Below are positions 1 to 6,477 of a stretch of DNA of 9,905 nt, piece after piece. The stretch covers positions 1-9,905 of the forward strand of contig DENG01000097.1 of assembly GCA_002359975.1 (NCBI GenBank), given 5' to 3'. The translations under genes and the position numbers were made by a program. How positions within the stretch are numbered: the first letter of the stretch is position 1; every line of letters begins with the position of its first letter. The DNA is from Polynucleobacter sp. UBA2650. Lineage in GTDB: Bacteria > Pseudomonadota > Gammaproteobacteria > Burkholderiales > Burkholderiaceae. Under the pieces are notes generated by a model, which was given only the letters and a program-made list of their open reading frames with translations, was not told the origin of the DNA and did no database searches.

Positions 1-345
1 CAAGGCCTCTTCCGCTGTAATCGATTGACCACTAAGGAGCGCAAGACTCATCAAGTTCTCAATCGCAGTGAAATCTGCTTTTAAAGCAGGAATATGACCC
101 AGATAAATTAGTTCACTATGAAATTGATCGCGATCTTCATGGATCAATTGGTCACCCCAAACTACCTTTCCTGCTTGAGGGGGTAGAAGTCCGCACAGAA
201 TACGCAAGAGGCTGGACTTACCCGAGCCGTTATCACCTGAGATGCGCAAAATGGAGCCAGGCTTTATTTCTAGATCAAGATTAGTAAATAAAGACTTACC
301 TCCGCGGATGCAGGAGACGGATTCAAGGCGAAGAGTTTTTAACAT
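1..345 (-). CDS. ccmA: Haem exporter ATP-binding protein CcmA (3'-truncated by window edge)
   Basis: Only the first 115 residues are present; the ABC signature, Walker B and H-loop lie outside the window. The reading frame starts at the ATG whose complement is at 343-345. Residues 37-44 form a Walker A loop (GDNGSGKS), followed by SLLRILCGLLPPQAG, and residues 81-98 carry the CcmA-typical YLGH-P-LKA-FTAIENL stretch, which separates CcmA from generic ABC ATPases. In the known family CcmA is about 200-215 residues and works at the cytoplasmic face with CcmB (and CcmC/D) to deliver haem to CcmE for periplasmic cytochrome c maturation. The gene starts 7 bases after the stop of the upstream M23 peptidase gene and has only a weak ribosome site (GAAG, overlapping that stop), so co-transcription and translational coupling are likely. 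The other ccm genes would be expected further left. Confidence 0.88.
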   Translation of the reverse strand, partial: MLKTLRLESVSCIRGGKSLFTNLDLEIKPGSILRISGDNGSGKSSLLRILCGLLPPQAGKVVWGDQLIHEDRDQFHSELIYLGHIPALKADFTAIENLMSLALLSGQSITAEEAL

Positions 346-352
346 GGCAACT

Positions 353-1777
353 TCATTCTGGATTAATGTTACCAAGCAATAAAAGCTGTTTAGTAAATTG
401 ACCACTATCACTTGGCCGCATTGTCCATAAATCTAACTGTATCTTTGGGTTATAGGGGTCAACGTAAATTCCATTCTTACGTAACTCGTAATGCAGGTGG
501 GGACCGGTTGACCGACCGGTTGAGCCTACATAGCCAATCTCCATCCCTCGCCGAATATCGTTACCCACCATCAACTCATTGTTGTAGTTGCTTAAATGGG
601 CATAGTAGGTTCGATAGTTACCAGGGTGATCAATGATGATGAGCTTTCCATAGGCACCGTTAAATCCAATGTAGGCCACTTTACCGTCTGCGACGCTAAA
701 GACTGGCGTGCCCGTTGGGGCTGCATAGTCAATACCCATATGAGTTCGATAGCGCCGGTCTTTATTTTGTGCTTGTGGATTATTCGGATTTGGTCTGGAC
801 CGAATCAAAACTTGCCCAACCCCTCTCGAAATTCGTCGGTAACTGAGTGGATTAGTCCAAAAATTTCGTTCGATCGACTCACCACTCGAAGTAAAAAAGG
901 ATCCGGGGATATCGGGGCGGTTGAGCCAAAATGCATCTGCAACAATTTGATTCGTTTTGGTATTGAGGATTTCTACTGCCCAAATTTGCGCCCAACGGTC
1001 GCGGGTTCCAAAATCAACAATTAAGCGAACCTGCATGGGTGTGCTCTCAATCGATCCAGAATCATCTGGATAAATCTGCTTCACAATAGAGTTTAATTCC
1101 CAAACAAGTTCTACCGGCAATTTGTCTCCAAGACGTTGGGGATCATAGAGGACTTCTTGAAGTGGAATCAGAACTTCGGTCCAGAATTGCATTTGGTCGA
1201 CTAGGTTTTCTTCCTGAACGCGATATCCCCCAAAAGACGACATACTGAATGTAAGAATTTGCGATTTTTCGTTACGAGTCGGCCCATTCATAATACTGAG
1301 TGACTCTAGCCGATTGCGTTTACCAAATGCTGCAACATAGGGAATGCATGAACCTTGGATGGTGTTAAAAAAACGAGCCGTCTGATTTCTAAAGTAATCT
1401 AAAAATTCAGGGTCTTCGATACCAATTCTTTCAGGTAGTCGGCTATCTCGAAAACCACGTTGCATGCACCCTCTGCTAACCCTAAAGTCGGGAGCAATAT
1501 CAAATTGACTATATTCTTCAGTTCCAGGGTCGGTCAAAGAAGCGCTTGTATCTTTAACCGTTTTATTTGCCTGACGTTGATTGACCTGAATCCCTTTTTG
1601 TTTGCTAACCGCCTTCGCTTGAACAGCTTTACTCGCCGGAATATTTTGAGCGCTCACTACAGAGCTAGTGAGGGGCACGACGACGAAGATAGAAAAAAAC
1701 ACCCCCACTAGGTTAAAAAGAATATGTGGTCTTTGGGACTTGAGGATATTTTTTTGATGCACAGACTGATTATCCAA
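353..1777 (-). CDS. Exported M23-family (LytM/LasA-type) metallopeptidase
   Basis: A 474-residue protein. Residues 19-43 form a hydrophobic export signal with a plausible signal-peptidase site after V41-S42-A43. Residues about 90-320 are an unrecognised N-terminal region containing two cysteines (C104, C144) that could form a disulfide. Residues about 340-445 are a peptidase M23 domain with an apparently complete active site: H346 and D350 (HMGID) and H429 (in HLHYE) as zinc ligands, with H394 (YYAHL) and H427 as catalytic histidines. The family cleaves peptide cross-links in peptidoglycan, so a periplasmic cell-wall hydrolase is likely; regulatory M23 homologues usually lack zinc ligands, unlike this one. 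The frame opens with TTG; GTG at codon 6 is an alternative, and neither has a good ribosome site. No later ATG would keep the signal sequence. ccmA follows directly downstream. Confidence 0.85.
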   Translation of the reverse strand: MDNQSVHQKNILKSQRPHILFNLVGVFFSIFVVVPLTSSVVSAQNIPASKAVQAKAVSKQKGIQVNQRQANKTVKDTSASLTDPGTEEYSQFDIAPDFRVSRGCMQRGFRDSRLPERIGIEDPEFLDYFRNQTARFFNTIQGSCIPYVAAFGKRNRLESLSIMNGPTRNEKSQILTFSMSSFGGYRVQEENLVDQMQFWTEVLIPLQEVLYDPQRLGDKLPVELVWELNSIVKQIYPDDSGSIESTPMQVRLIVDFGTRDRWAQIWAVEILNTKTNQIVADAFWLNRPDIPGSFFTSSGESIERNFWTNPLSYRRISRGVGQVLIRSRPNPNNPQAQNKDRRYRTHMGIDYAAPTGTPVFSVADGKVAYIGFNGAYGKLIIIDHPGNYRTYYAHLSNYNNELMVGNDIRRGMEIGYVGSTGRSTGPHLHYELRKNGIYVDPYNPKIQLDLWTMRPSDSGQFTKQLLLLGNINPE

Positions 1778-1797
1778 TATCCCAAAATTTAGGGATA
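1778..1797. promoter_or_regulatory. 20-bp near-perfect palindrome at the 5' end of the M23 peptidase gene
   Basis: TATCCC at 1778-1783 mirrors GGGATA at 1792-1797, and the centre AAAATTTA continues the symmetry apart from one A/A mismatch, so nine of ten base pairs match. It abuts the TTG start of the minus-strand peptidase gene and lies downstream of that gene's candidate -10 box. A dimeric repressor operator is the simplest reading; a weak leader hairpin is possible. No regulator gene is present in the window. Confidence 0.4.
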
Positions 1798-1800
1798 ACT

Positions 1801-1806
1801 ATTATG
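1801..1806 (-). promoter_or_regulatory. Candidate -10 box for the M23 peptidase-ccmA unit
   Basis: Read on the minus strand this is CATAAT, a five of six match to the sigma-70 -10 consensus, 23 bases before the TTG start. The -35 region at 17-18 bp spacing (TCTAGA or ATCTAG) is poor, so the promoter would be weak or activator-dependent. Confidence 0.3.
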
Positions 1807-1807
1807 C

Positions 1808-1818
1808 GGTGCTGCACC
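1808..1818. promoter_or_regulatory. 11-bp perfect dyad GGTGCTGCACC in the divergent spacer
   Basis: Two 5-base arms (GGTGC and GCACC) are perfectly symmetric around a central base. The element lies between the candidate leftward -10 (1801-1806) and the candidate rightward -10 (1841-1846), where a shared operator could sit. The single-base centre makes an RNA hairpin unlikely, so a protein-binding site is the better reading. Function is inferred from position and symmetry only. Confidence 0.3.
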
Positions 1819-1840
1819 ATTTTTCTAGATGTAAATTGGG

Positions 1841-1846
1841 TATGAT
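1841..1846 (+). promoter_or_regulatory. Candidate -10 box for the PsiF-like gene
   Basis: TATGAT matches the -10 consensus at five of six positions and lies 26 bases upstream of the start codon. A TG precedes it by two bases instead of the one expected for an extended -10. The T-rich region around 1819-1825 gives only a weak -35. Confidence 0.3.
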
Positions 1847-1861
1847 GTCTAGTCCATCACC

Positions 1862-1867
1862 AGGAGG
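1862..1867 (+). promoter_or_regulatory. Strong ribosome binding site (AGGAGG)
   Basis: A full Shine-Dalgarno match lies 5 bases before ATG 1873 and 8 bases before the in-frame ATG 1876. It is the best ribosome site in the window, and it argues that the small downstream gene is real. It does not decide between the two ATGs. Confidence 0.75.
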
Positions 1868-1872
1868 TAGCG

Positions 1873-2124
1873 ATGATGAAAATGTCCTTAATGACTGCAG
1901 CCCTTCTTTCTTTTTCCCCCTTATCGGAGGCGTGGGGTAAGACTTGTGCTCAGAAGTCTGGAAGCCAAAATCCATCAAACCCTAACTCCAAACCCGTATC
2001 CTATCAAGATTGCATGGCACAAGCACAGTCTGAGTGCGAGCACAGTGCCCGTCAGCGTAAATTAATTGATGCTGCAAAAGATACTTTTATGAAACGTTGT
2101 CTTGCTGAAGCTACAGGAAAATAA
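1873..2124 (+). CDS. Small secreted cysteine-rich protein, PsiF-like
   Basis: An 83-residue protein with a strong ribosome site and a hydrophobic N-terminal signal (residues about 2-18, probable cleavage near S18-E19-A20). The mature part has four cysteines (C25, C47, C55, C76), compatible with two disulfides in the periplasm. The C-terminal half, from DCMAQAQ (46-52) to the FMKRCL stretch (72-77), resembles the PsiF repeat of phosphate-starvation-inducible proteins, in which a CxxxA element and an FMxxCL element flank a charged helix. The resemblance is from memory of the motif and is moderate. Role unknown. The enolase-superfamily gene follows after 47 bases in the same direction, so the two may be co-transcribed, though a functional link is not obvious. 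Confidence 0.65.
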   Translation: MMKMSLMTAALLSFSPLSEAWGKTCAQKSGSQNPSNPNSKPVSYQDCMAQAQSECEHSARQRKLIDAAKDTFMKRCLAEATGK

Positions 2125-2130
2125 TCGCTA

Positions 2131-2156
2131 CAATCATTTTTCTTTGATTGATGATT
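2131..2156. repeat. Overlapping inverted repeats upstream of the enolase-superfamily gene
   Basis: CAATCA (2131-2136) is mirrored by TGATTG (2145-2150), and the overlapping AATCAT (2132-2137) is mirrored by ATGATT (2151-2156). The two pairings compete for the same left arm. The tract is AT-rich and ends 5 bases before the ribosome site of the next gene. It could be an operator or a weak switchable hairpin; chance is also plausible in such AT-rich sequence. Confidence 0.25.
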
Positions 2157-2160
2157 AAGT

Positions 2161-2166
2161 AGGAGA
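2161..2166 (+). promoter_or_regulatory. Ribosome binding site (AGGAGA)
   Basis: AGGAGA lies 5 bases before ATG 2172 and fixes the start of the enolase-superfamily gene. Confidence 0.7.
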
Positions 2167-2171
2167 AAAAA

Positions 2172-3308
2172 ATGCCGATTATTGAATCTGTTCAGGTCGC
2201 AACAGTGCCTATCCCTTTAGATGTAGTAACCTCCTTTTCGACCCGAACTGTCAGCGAGCGACACTATTGCATTGTTAAAGTTAGAAGTCGAGAGGGTGTT
2301 GAAGGCATTGGCTTTTGCTACGTTGGCTCTGCAGCAGGTGATATTGCAAAGACTGCGGTTGAGCAGCTCTTAGCACCCAAACTAATTGGGCAGAATAGTC
2401 ATCGTAGTGAAGGTCTCTGGAACGATATGTATGCTGAATCCATTCTCCAGGGACGAGCTGGTTCGGTCATGCGAGGTATCTCGATTTTGGATACTGCTAT
2501 TTGGGATCTCAATGCACGCTCTGTGGGCCTACCCTTGCATCAGTTTATGGGCTGCGTCGTCGACGACCGTGTTCCAGCCTACGCAAGCGGGGGCTACTAT
2601 CTGGAAGGCAAAACCCCCGCCAAATTGGGCAAAGAGATGGAGTCTTTTGTAAAACTAGGTTTCAAGGCGGTCAAAATGAAAGTTGGGCGCCTATCGCCAC
2701 GAGAAGAAGAGGCGCGAGTGAAAGCCGCACGCAGCGCTATCGGTGAGGATATATTACTAACCCTTGATGCCAACAACGCTTGGCGTGATCTTCCAACTGC
2801 GATGGAATATGTTCGCCGGTTTGAGAAATACAATCCCTATTGGTTAGAAGAGCCATTCTCTCCTGATGCCATCGATTTGCATGCTCGCTTAGCTAAAAGC
2901 ACATCGATCACGATTGCTACCGGAGAAATTGAAGTTGGTCGTTGGCGGTTTAGAGAACTAGTGGATGCGGGCGGTGCTGGCATCTTGCAAGCCGATGCGG
3001 CGGTATGCGGTGGTATCAGTGAGTTTAGGCGGATTGCAGCGTATGCCGACTCCAAAGGGGTCACTGTATGTCCTCATTGGTTTCATGATCTGCACGCGCC
3101 ACTCGTTGCTGCAACTCCGAATGCACGCTTTGTGGAGTTCTTCCCAGACAACCAGGTCTTAAATTTCAGGCGTTTAGTGAACAAGCAATTAACGTTCAAG
3201 AATGGTGATCTGATCTTGCATAAAAACCCTGGTTTGGGATTTGAGTTTGATGAAGCGGCTGTGAAAAAATATGCTGGCAAATCTGCTTGGAGCAAGATTG
3301 GTAAGTAA
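2172..3308 (+). CDS. Mandelate racemase/muconate lactonizing enzyme family protein (enolase superfamily)
   Basis: A 378-residue protein of normal length for the family. Residues 1-130 form the capping domain and about 135-350 the (beta/alpha)-barrel. Visible active-site elements: K168-M-K170 (KxK base motif at the second strand), metal ligands D199 (LTLDANNAW), E226 (YWLEEP) and E252 (ATGEIEVG), then D275 (QADAAVCGG) and H302 (CPHWFHDLHAP), which correspond to the Asp-His dyad of the mandelate racemase subgroup. With both KxK and an Asp-His pair the enzyme should abstract a proton alpha to a carboxylate; sugar-acid dehydratases such as galactonate or talarate/galactarate dehydratases have this layout, but racemase activity is not excluded. 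It is cytoplasmic with no signal sequence. It runs convergent to the TRAP operon and is separated from it by a terminator. The exact substrate is unassigned. Confidence 0.85.
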   Translation: MPIIESVQVATVPIPLDVVTSFSTRTVSERHYCIVKVRSREGVEGIGFCYVGSAAGDIAKTAVEQLLAPKLIGQNSHRSEGLWNDMYAESILQGRAGSVMRGISILDTAIWDLNARSVGLPLHQFMGCVVDDRVPAYASGGYYLEGKTPAKLGKEMESFVKLGFKAVKMKVGRLSPREEEARVKAARSAIGEDILLTLDANNAWRDLPTAMEYVRRFEKYNPYWLEEPFSPDAIDLHARLAKSTSITIATGEIEVGRWRFRELVDAGGAGILQADAAVCGGISEFRRIAAYADSKGVTVCPHWFHDLHAPLVAATPNARFVEFFPDNQVLNFRRLVNKQLTFKNGDLILHKNPGLGFEFDEAAVKKYAGKSAWSKIGK

Positions 3309-3330
3309 ATAGTAGTCCCGTAGCACAAGA

Positions 3331-3362
3331 AAAATAGCCAGTTCAATACTGGCTATTTTTTT
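3331..3362. terminator. Bidirectional intrinsic terminator between convergent genes
   Basis: A perfect 12-bp stem (3331-3342 with 3348-3359) around the 5-base loop TCAAT, built on AGCCAGT/ACTGGCT. It is followed by a T run on the plus strand (3356-3362) and preceded by an A run (3330-3334) that gives the U tract on the minus strand. It lies between the stop codons at 3308 and 3374 and can end both transcripts. Confidence 0.9.
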
Positions 3363-3373
3363 AATGAAGGGAG

Positions 3374-5389
3374 TTAGCTGGCTTGTTTAGGTCTTGTCTT
3401 GAAGTGCTTAAAGAACTGAATGACCAAGACAATCGCAAAGCCGGCAAAGCCAATCATGTCACTCGTGGGTGATGTATAGGCAAGAGCGACACCCGATACG
3501 ATCATTAAGAGACGTTCAACAATATTTGTTTTCTCAATAAACCATCCTTGTAAACCACCAGCAAGGCAAACAATACCCACAATTGCTGTAAAGGTTGACC
3601 AAGCAATCTCAACCCAATTCGCTTGTGCTAATGCTGTGGTTGAGCCCATGAGGAGCAAGCTCACACCGGATTTATCTAGGGTGAACATAAATGGAACCAA
3701 TATGGCTGGCGCAACGTATTTCCAGCTTTGTAACGTTGTTTTGTAGGGATTGCCCTTACAGATTGCCGCTGCCGCAAAGGGTGACAGTGCTGTTGGCGGA
3801 GACACCTCAGATAAAACAGCGTAGTAAAAGATAAACATGTGTGCGGCAAAGGCGGGCACCCCAAGATTAATTAGTGCTGGAGCCGCAATCACGGCACAAA
3901 TAATGTAAGAGGCGGTGACAGGTACAGCCAGACCCACAATCCAAACAATCAGGGCGGTAAAGATAGCCGTTAAAAGTAATGAGCCGCCTGCATATGCAAT
4001 GACGATCGAGCTAAATTTAAGCCCTAAGCCAGTCAGCGTAACAGTACCAACAATGAGACCGGCGCCAGCGCAGGTCGCTGCAATGGCAAGCACACCAGTA
4101 GACCCAGAAGAAAGCGCCTTCGTTAAGTTAGATTCGTAGAGACCTTTTAAGAAAGGCTGCTTACCAGTAAGCCAATCGTAAGAAAGAATAGCGGTATCAC
4201 GGCGCAACATACTTGTCAGTGCAGAAACAACGGTTGCCCAAAATACTGACATGATGGGTGAGAAGCCCATCATCATGAAGACAACAATTGAAATGAGTGA
4301 GAAGAAGTGGAACCAATATTTTTTACTAAGTGACCAAGCGCTCTCCACGGTCTCAAAATGAATTGCCTTCATCCCGTATTTACGTACATCAATTTCCACC
4401 ATCGTAAAGAGACCCAGATAAAACAAAATGGTTGGAATGCACGACATTAGTAAGACGTCTAGATAGGAGATCCGGAGAAAGTCAGCAATCAAGAAAGCGG
4501 CTGCTCCCAATACGGGCGGAGAAATAATCGCACCTAAACCACCGGCCGCTAAAAGACCGCCCGCAGCGTTTTTCTCATAGCCTACTTTATCTAACATGGG
4601 AGCGGCAACGGAGCCTACAGTAACTGTTGTAGCAACACCGGAGCCAGAGGGGCCGCCAAGTAAGAAAGAGGATAGAACAATCGTTCGCCCAACCCCAGAG
4701 GATTTACCACCCATCGCCGCAAAGGAGAAGTCAATAAAAAACTTACCAGCCCCGGTAAATTGTAGGAAGGCACCAAAGATCGTAAATAAGATAATTAAAG
4801 TAGCTGAGACATCGACAGCAGTACCGTAAATGCCCTCCAAGGTCATATACATAAAACCGACAAGGCGATCGACGGAGTAACCTTTGTGAGTCCATGGAGC
4901 AGGCAGGAGGTCACCAAAAAGTGCATACATCAAAAAGAGGACGGTAACCGTAACCAGAATCATGCCATTGGTTCGGCGCACGCCTTCCAATATCAACAGA
5001 ATAAGCCCCACGCCAATGAACACATCAGTAGAGTTTGGTGCAGTGTTGCGATCACCAAAATTATCGCCACCAGAGATGGCGTAATAGGCAATGTAGATGG
5101 CCGCTAAGGAAAAGATAATGTCCCACCACATTAGTCGATTTTTAAACTTGGCAGTAAGTGGAAAGCTTAAGAACACCAGAAAAAGTACAAAGCTAACGTG
5201 GACAGTTCTTAATACCTGAGTGGGAACAATGGCATAGGCTGCATATAGATGGAATAAAGACATTGCCACTGCTGCAAGCGTTAGGAAGATCGCAAATAAG
5301 CCTTTATAGCTATTAGAATCACCTTCTTCTTGTCGTATCAGGGCATCTAGTTTTTCTTGGGTTGCACTGTCGATTGCACTTTGGCTCAT
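3374..5389 (-). CDS. TRAP transporter fused permease (DctQ-DctM type, TAXI partner)
   Basis: A 671-residue, highly hydrophobic inner-membrane protein. Residues 1-30 are a charged cytoplasmic tail. Residues about 31-155 hold roughly four membrane segments matching the small DctQ subunit, and the rest is a DctM-like permease. Family signatures are visible twice: GGPSGSGVATTVTVG (245-259) with GAIISPPVLGAAAF (286-299) in the first half, and the stretch H517-A543 around VLSEVSPPTALSPFAAA in the second. Fused permeases of this kind use a Na+ or H+ gradient with a TAXI-family binding protein, so it should work with the product of the gene just upstream. It is the last gene of the leftward operon. 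Its start follows a terminator-like hairpin by about 20 bases and has only a weak ribosome site (AGAGAA), suggesting lower expression than the binding protein. Substrate not readable; a sugar acid is inferred from neighbours. Confidence 0.92.
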   Translation of the reverse strand: MSQSAIDSATQEKLDALIRQEEGDSNSYKGLFAIFLTLAAVAMSLFHLYAAYAIVPTQVLRTVHVSFVLFLVFLSFPLTAKFKNRLMWWDIIFSLAAIYIAYYAISGGDNFGDRNTAPNSTDVFIGVGLILLILEGVRRTNGMILVTVTVLFLMYALFGDLLPAPWTHKGYSVDRLVGFMYMTLEGIYGTAVDVSATLIILFTIFGAFLQFTGAGKFFIDFSFAAMGGKSSGVGRTIVLSSFLLGGPSGSGVATTVTVGSVAAPMLDKVGYEKNAAGGLLAAGGLGAIISPPVLGAAAFLIADFLRISYLDVLLMSCIPTILFYLGLFTMVEIDVRKYGMKAIHFETVESAWSLSKKYWFHFFSLISIVVFMMMGFSPIMSVFWATVVSALTSMLRRDTAILSYDWLTGKQPFLKGLYESNLTKALSSGSTGVLAIAATCAGAGLIVGTVTLTGLGLKFSSIVIAYAGGSLLLTAIFTALIVWIVGLAVPVTASYIICAVIAAPALINLGVPAFAAHMFIFYYAVLSEVSPPTALSPFAAAAICKGNPYKTTLQSWKYVAPAILVPFMFTLDKSGVSLLLMGSTTALAQANWVEIAWSTFTAIVGIVCLAGGLQGWFIEKTNIVERLLMIVSGVALAYTSPTSDMIGFAGFAIVLVIQFFKHFKTRPKQAS

Positions 5390-5403
5390 ATTTTTATTCT
5401 CTA

Positions 5404-5431
5404 TTAAAAAATGGCCGCATTAGCGGCCATT
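5404..5431 (-). terminator. Intercistronic terminator/attenuator hairpin between binding protein and permease genes
   Basis: A 9-bp perfect GC-rich stem (AATGGCCGC at 5410-5418 with GCGGCCATT at 5423-5431) and 4-base loop. On the minus strand it is followed by a run of six T (5406-5411, partly in the stem), the layout of an intrinsic terminator. The permease start is at 5389, so read-through is required unless a promoter fits into about 15 bases. It probably causes partial termination and may also protect the 3' end of the binding-protein mRNA, giving an excess of binding protein. Confidence 0.75.
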
Positions 5432-5459
5432 ACTACACAGCATTCTCAACAATCTAGCC

Positions 5460-6410
5460 TTAATTCACTTTGACATTCTTTTCTTTAAAGTACTTCAAAG
5501 CGCCAGGATGAAAAGGTATTGGTGTGGAAGCAGTTTTTTGACCTTCCAATGTTACGCTGATGTACTCATAATGAGTCCGGACCAACTCAATCTTATTATC
5601 AAAAACAGCTTTGACAATGTTATAGGCATCCTTTTCAGACATTTTTGGACTGGTTACTAAAATATTAGCAACTGAGATCACATTATTGTCTTTCTCCATA
5701 CCCTTGTAGGTTGTTTTTGGGATCACATCTTTAAAGTACAGATTGCCATATTTTTTGTTCATCGCATCCACTTCTTTGGAGTGATCAATCATGACAATTT
5801 GAGTATTCGGGGTATTAGCAAGATCGGTAACAGCCGCAGTTGGTAAACCACCTACCCAGAAGAATGCATCAATCTTACGGTCTTTAACAGCATTTACAGA
5901 CTCGGCAACACTTAAACGCTCACGTCTCATGTCTTTATCTTTATCGAGACCAGCAGCCTCGATTACACGAAATGCCATCACTTCGGTTGCACTTCCAGGG
6001 CTGCCAGTGCTAACGCGCTTCCCTTTGAGGTCTTGCATCGTTTTGATACCAGTAGCACCAGTGGTCACAATGTGCATCCGATTAGGATACAAAACGAGTA
6101 GGGTGCTGAGATCTACCTTTTTACCTGTAAATTTATCCTGACCCGATTGTGCGTCTTTAGCAGCGTCGGCCATCGAGAAGCCAACGTAGGGTTTGCCGGT
6201 ACCAATAAGATTTAGGTTGTCCACCGATCCACCCGTGACTTCTGCGGTTGCTGACATACCCGGTACTTTTTTGGAGAGAACCGATGCTAATCCGCCACCC
6301 ATCGGGTAGTAAACGCCACCAGTACCGCCGGTTGCAATAGAAATATTCTGCGCTTGTACGCTGCCCCAAACGAGGGCAGAGCAAAGGGCGAGAGCTTTAA
6401 AAAGTTTCAT
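5460..6410 (-). CDS. TAXI-family TRAP transporter solute-binding protein
   Basis: A 316-residue periplasmic protein. Residues 1-20 form a signal peptide (MKLFKALALCSALVW..., cleavage after SVQA). The mature protein opens with NISIATGGTGGVYYPMGGGLA, the hallmark of the TAXI family, followed by TAEVTGGSVDNLNLIGTGK (the binding-lobe stretch near 55-73) and DLKGKRVSTGSPGSATEVMAFRV (128-150). Length is normal. TAXI proteins capture a carboxylate in the periplasm and deliver it to a fused TRAP permease, here the next gene. A good ribosome site (AGGAGA, 6417-6422) lies 6 bases before the ATG. The 67-base gap to the upstream aldolase gene leaves room for an internal promoter, but only a weak AT-rich candidate is visible. 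Few TAXI ligands are known, so substrate assignment rests on the neighbouring catabolic genes. Confidence 0.93.
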   Translation of the reverse strand: MKLFKALALCSALVWGSVQAQNISIATGGTGGVYYPMGGGLASVLSKKVPGMSATAEVTGGSVDNLNLIGTGKPYVGFSMADAAKDAQSGQDKFTGKKVDLSTLLVLYPNRMHIVTTGATGIKTMQDLKGKRVSTGSPGSATEVMAFRVIEAAGLDKDKDMRRERLSVAESVNAVKDRKIDAFFWVGGLPTAAVTDLANTPNTQIVMIDHSKEVDAMNKKYGNLYFKDVIPKTTYKGMEKDNNVISVANILVTSPKMSEKDAYNIVKAVFDNKIELVRTHYEYISVTLEGQKTASTPIPFHPGALKYFKEKNVKVN

Positions 6411-6416
6411 GCAATA

Positions 6417-6422
6417 TCTCCT
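6417..6422 (-). promoter_or_regulatory. Ribosome binding site (AGGAGA) of the TAXI binding-protein gene
   Basis: Read on the minus strand, AGGAGA lies 6 bases before the ATG at 6410-6408. It is clearly stronger than the site of the permease gene further down the operon, consistent with higher synthesis of the binding protein. Confidence 0.7.
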
Positions 6423-6477
6423 AATTTTTCTATTAATAATGAATGCTTAGCGTATAAGTCTATATCATTTTTGACTA

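Noticed and set aside
85..105. Apparent loss of the Q-loop glutamine in CcmA (YLGHIP instead of YLGHQP)
   Set aside because: From memory other CcmA proteins also vary at this position (for example YLGHAP), and the rest of the motif is intact, so it is not evidence of inactivation.
412..1711. Several plus-strand open frames of 70-140 codons opposite the M23 peptidase gene
   Set aside because: They have no ribosome sites, unnatural composition and lie wholly antisense to a well-supported gene.
2386..3346. Alternative-frame open frames on both strands across the enolase-superfamily gene, including one reaching the terminator
   Set aside because: They are shadows of a gene with full active-site motifs; the one at 3083-3346 starts upstream of the terminator hairpin and has no family resemblance.
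6411..6477. Possible internal promoter before the TAXI gene
   Set aside because: The spacer is AT-rich, so -10-like hexamers are expected; no -35 with good match and spacing was found.
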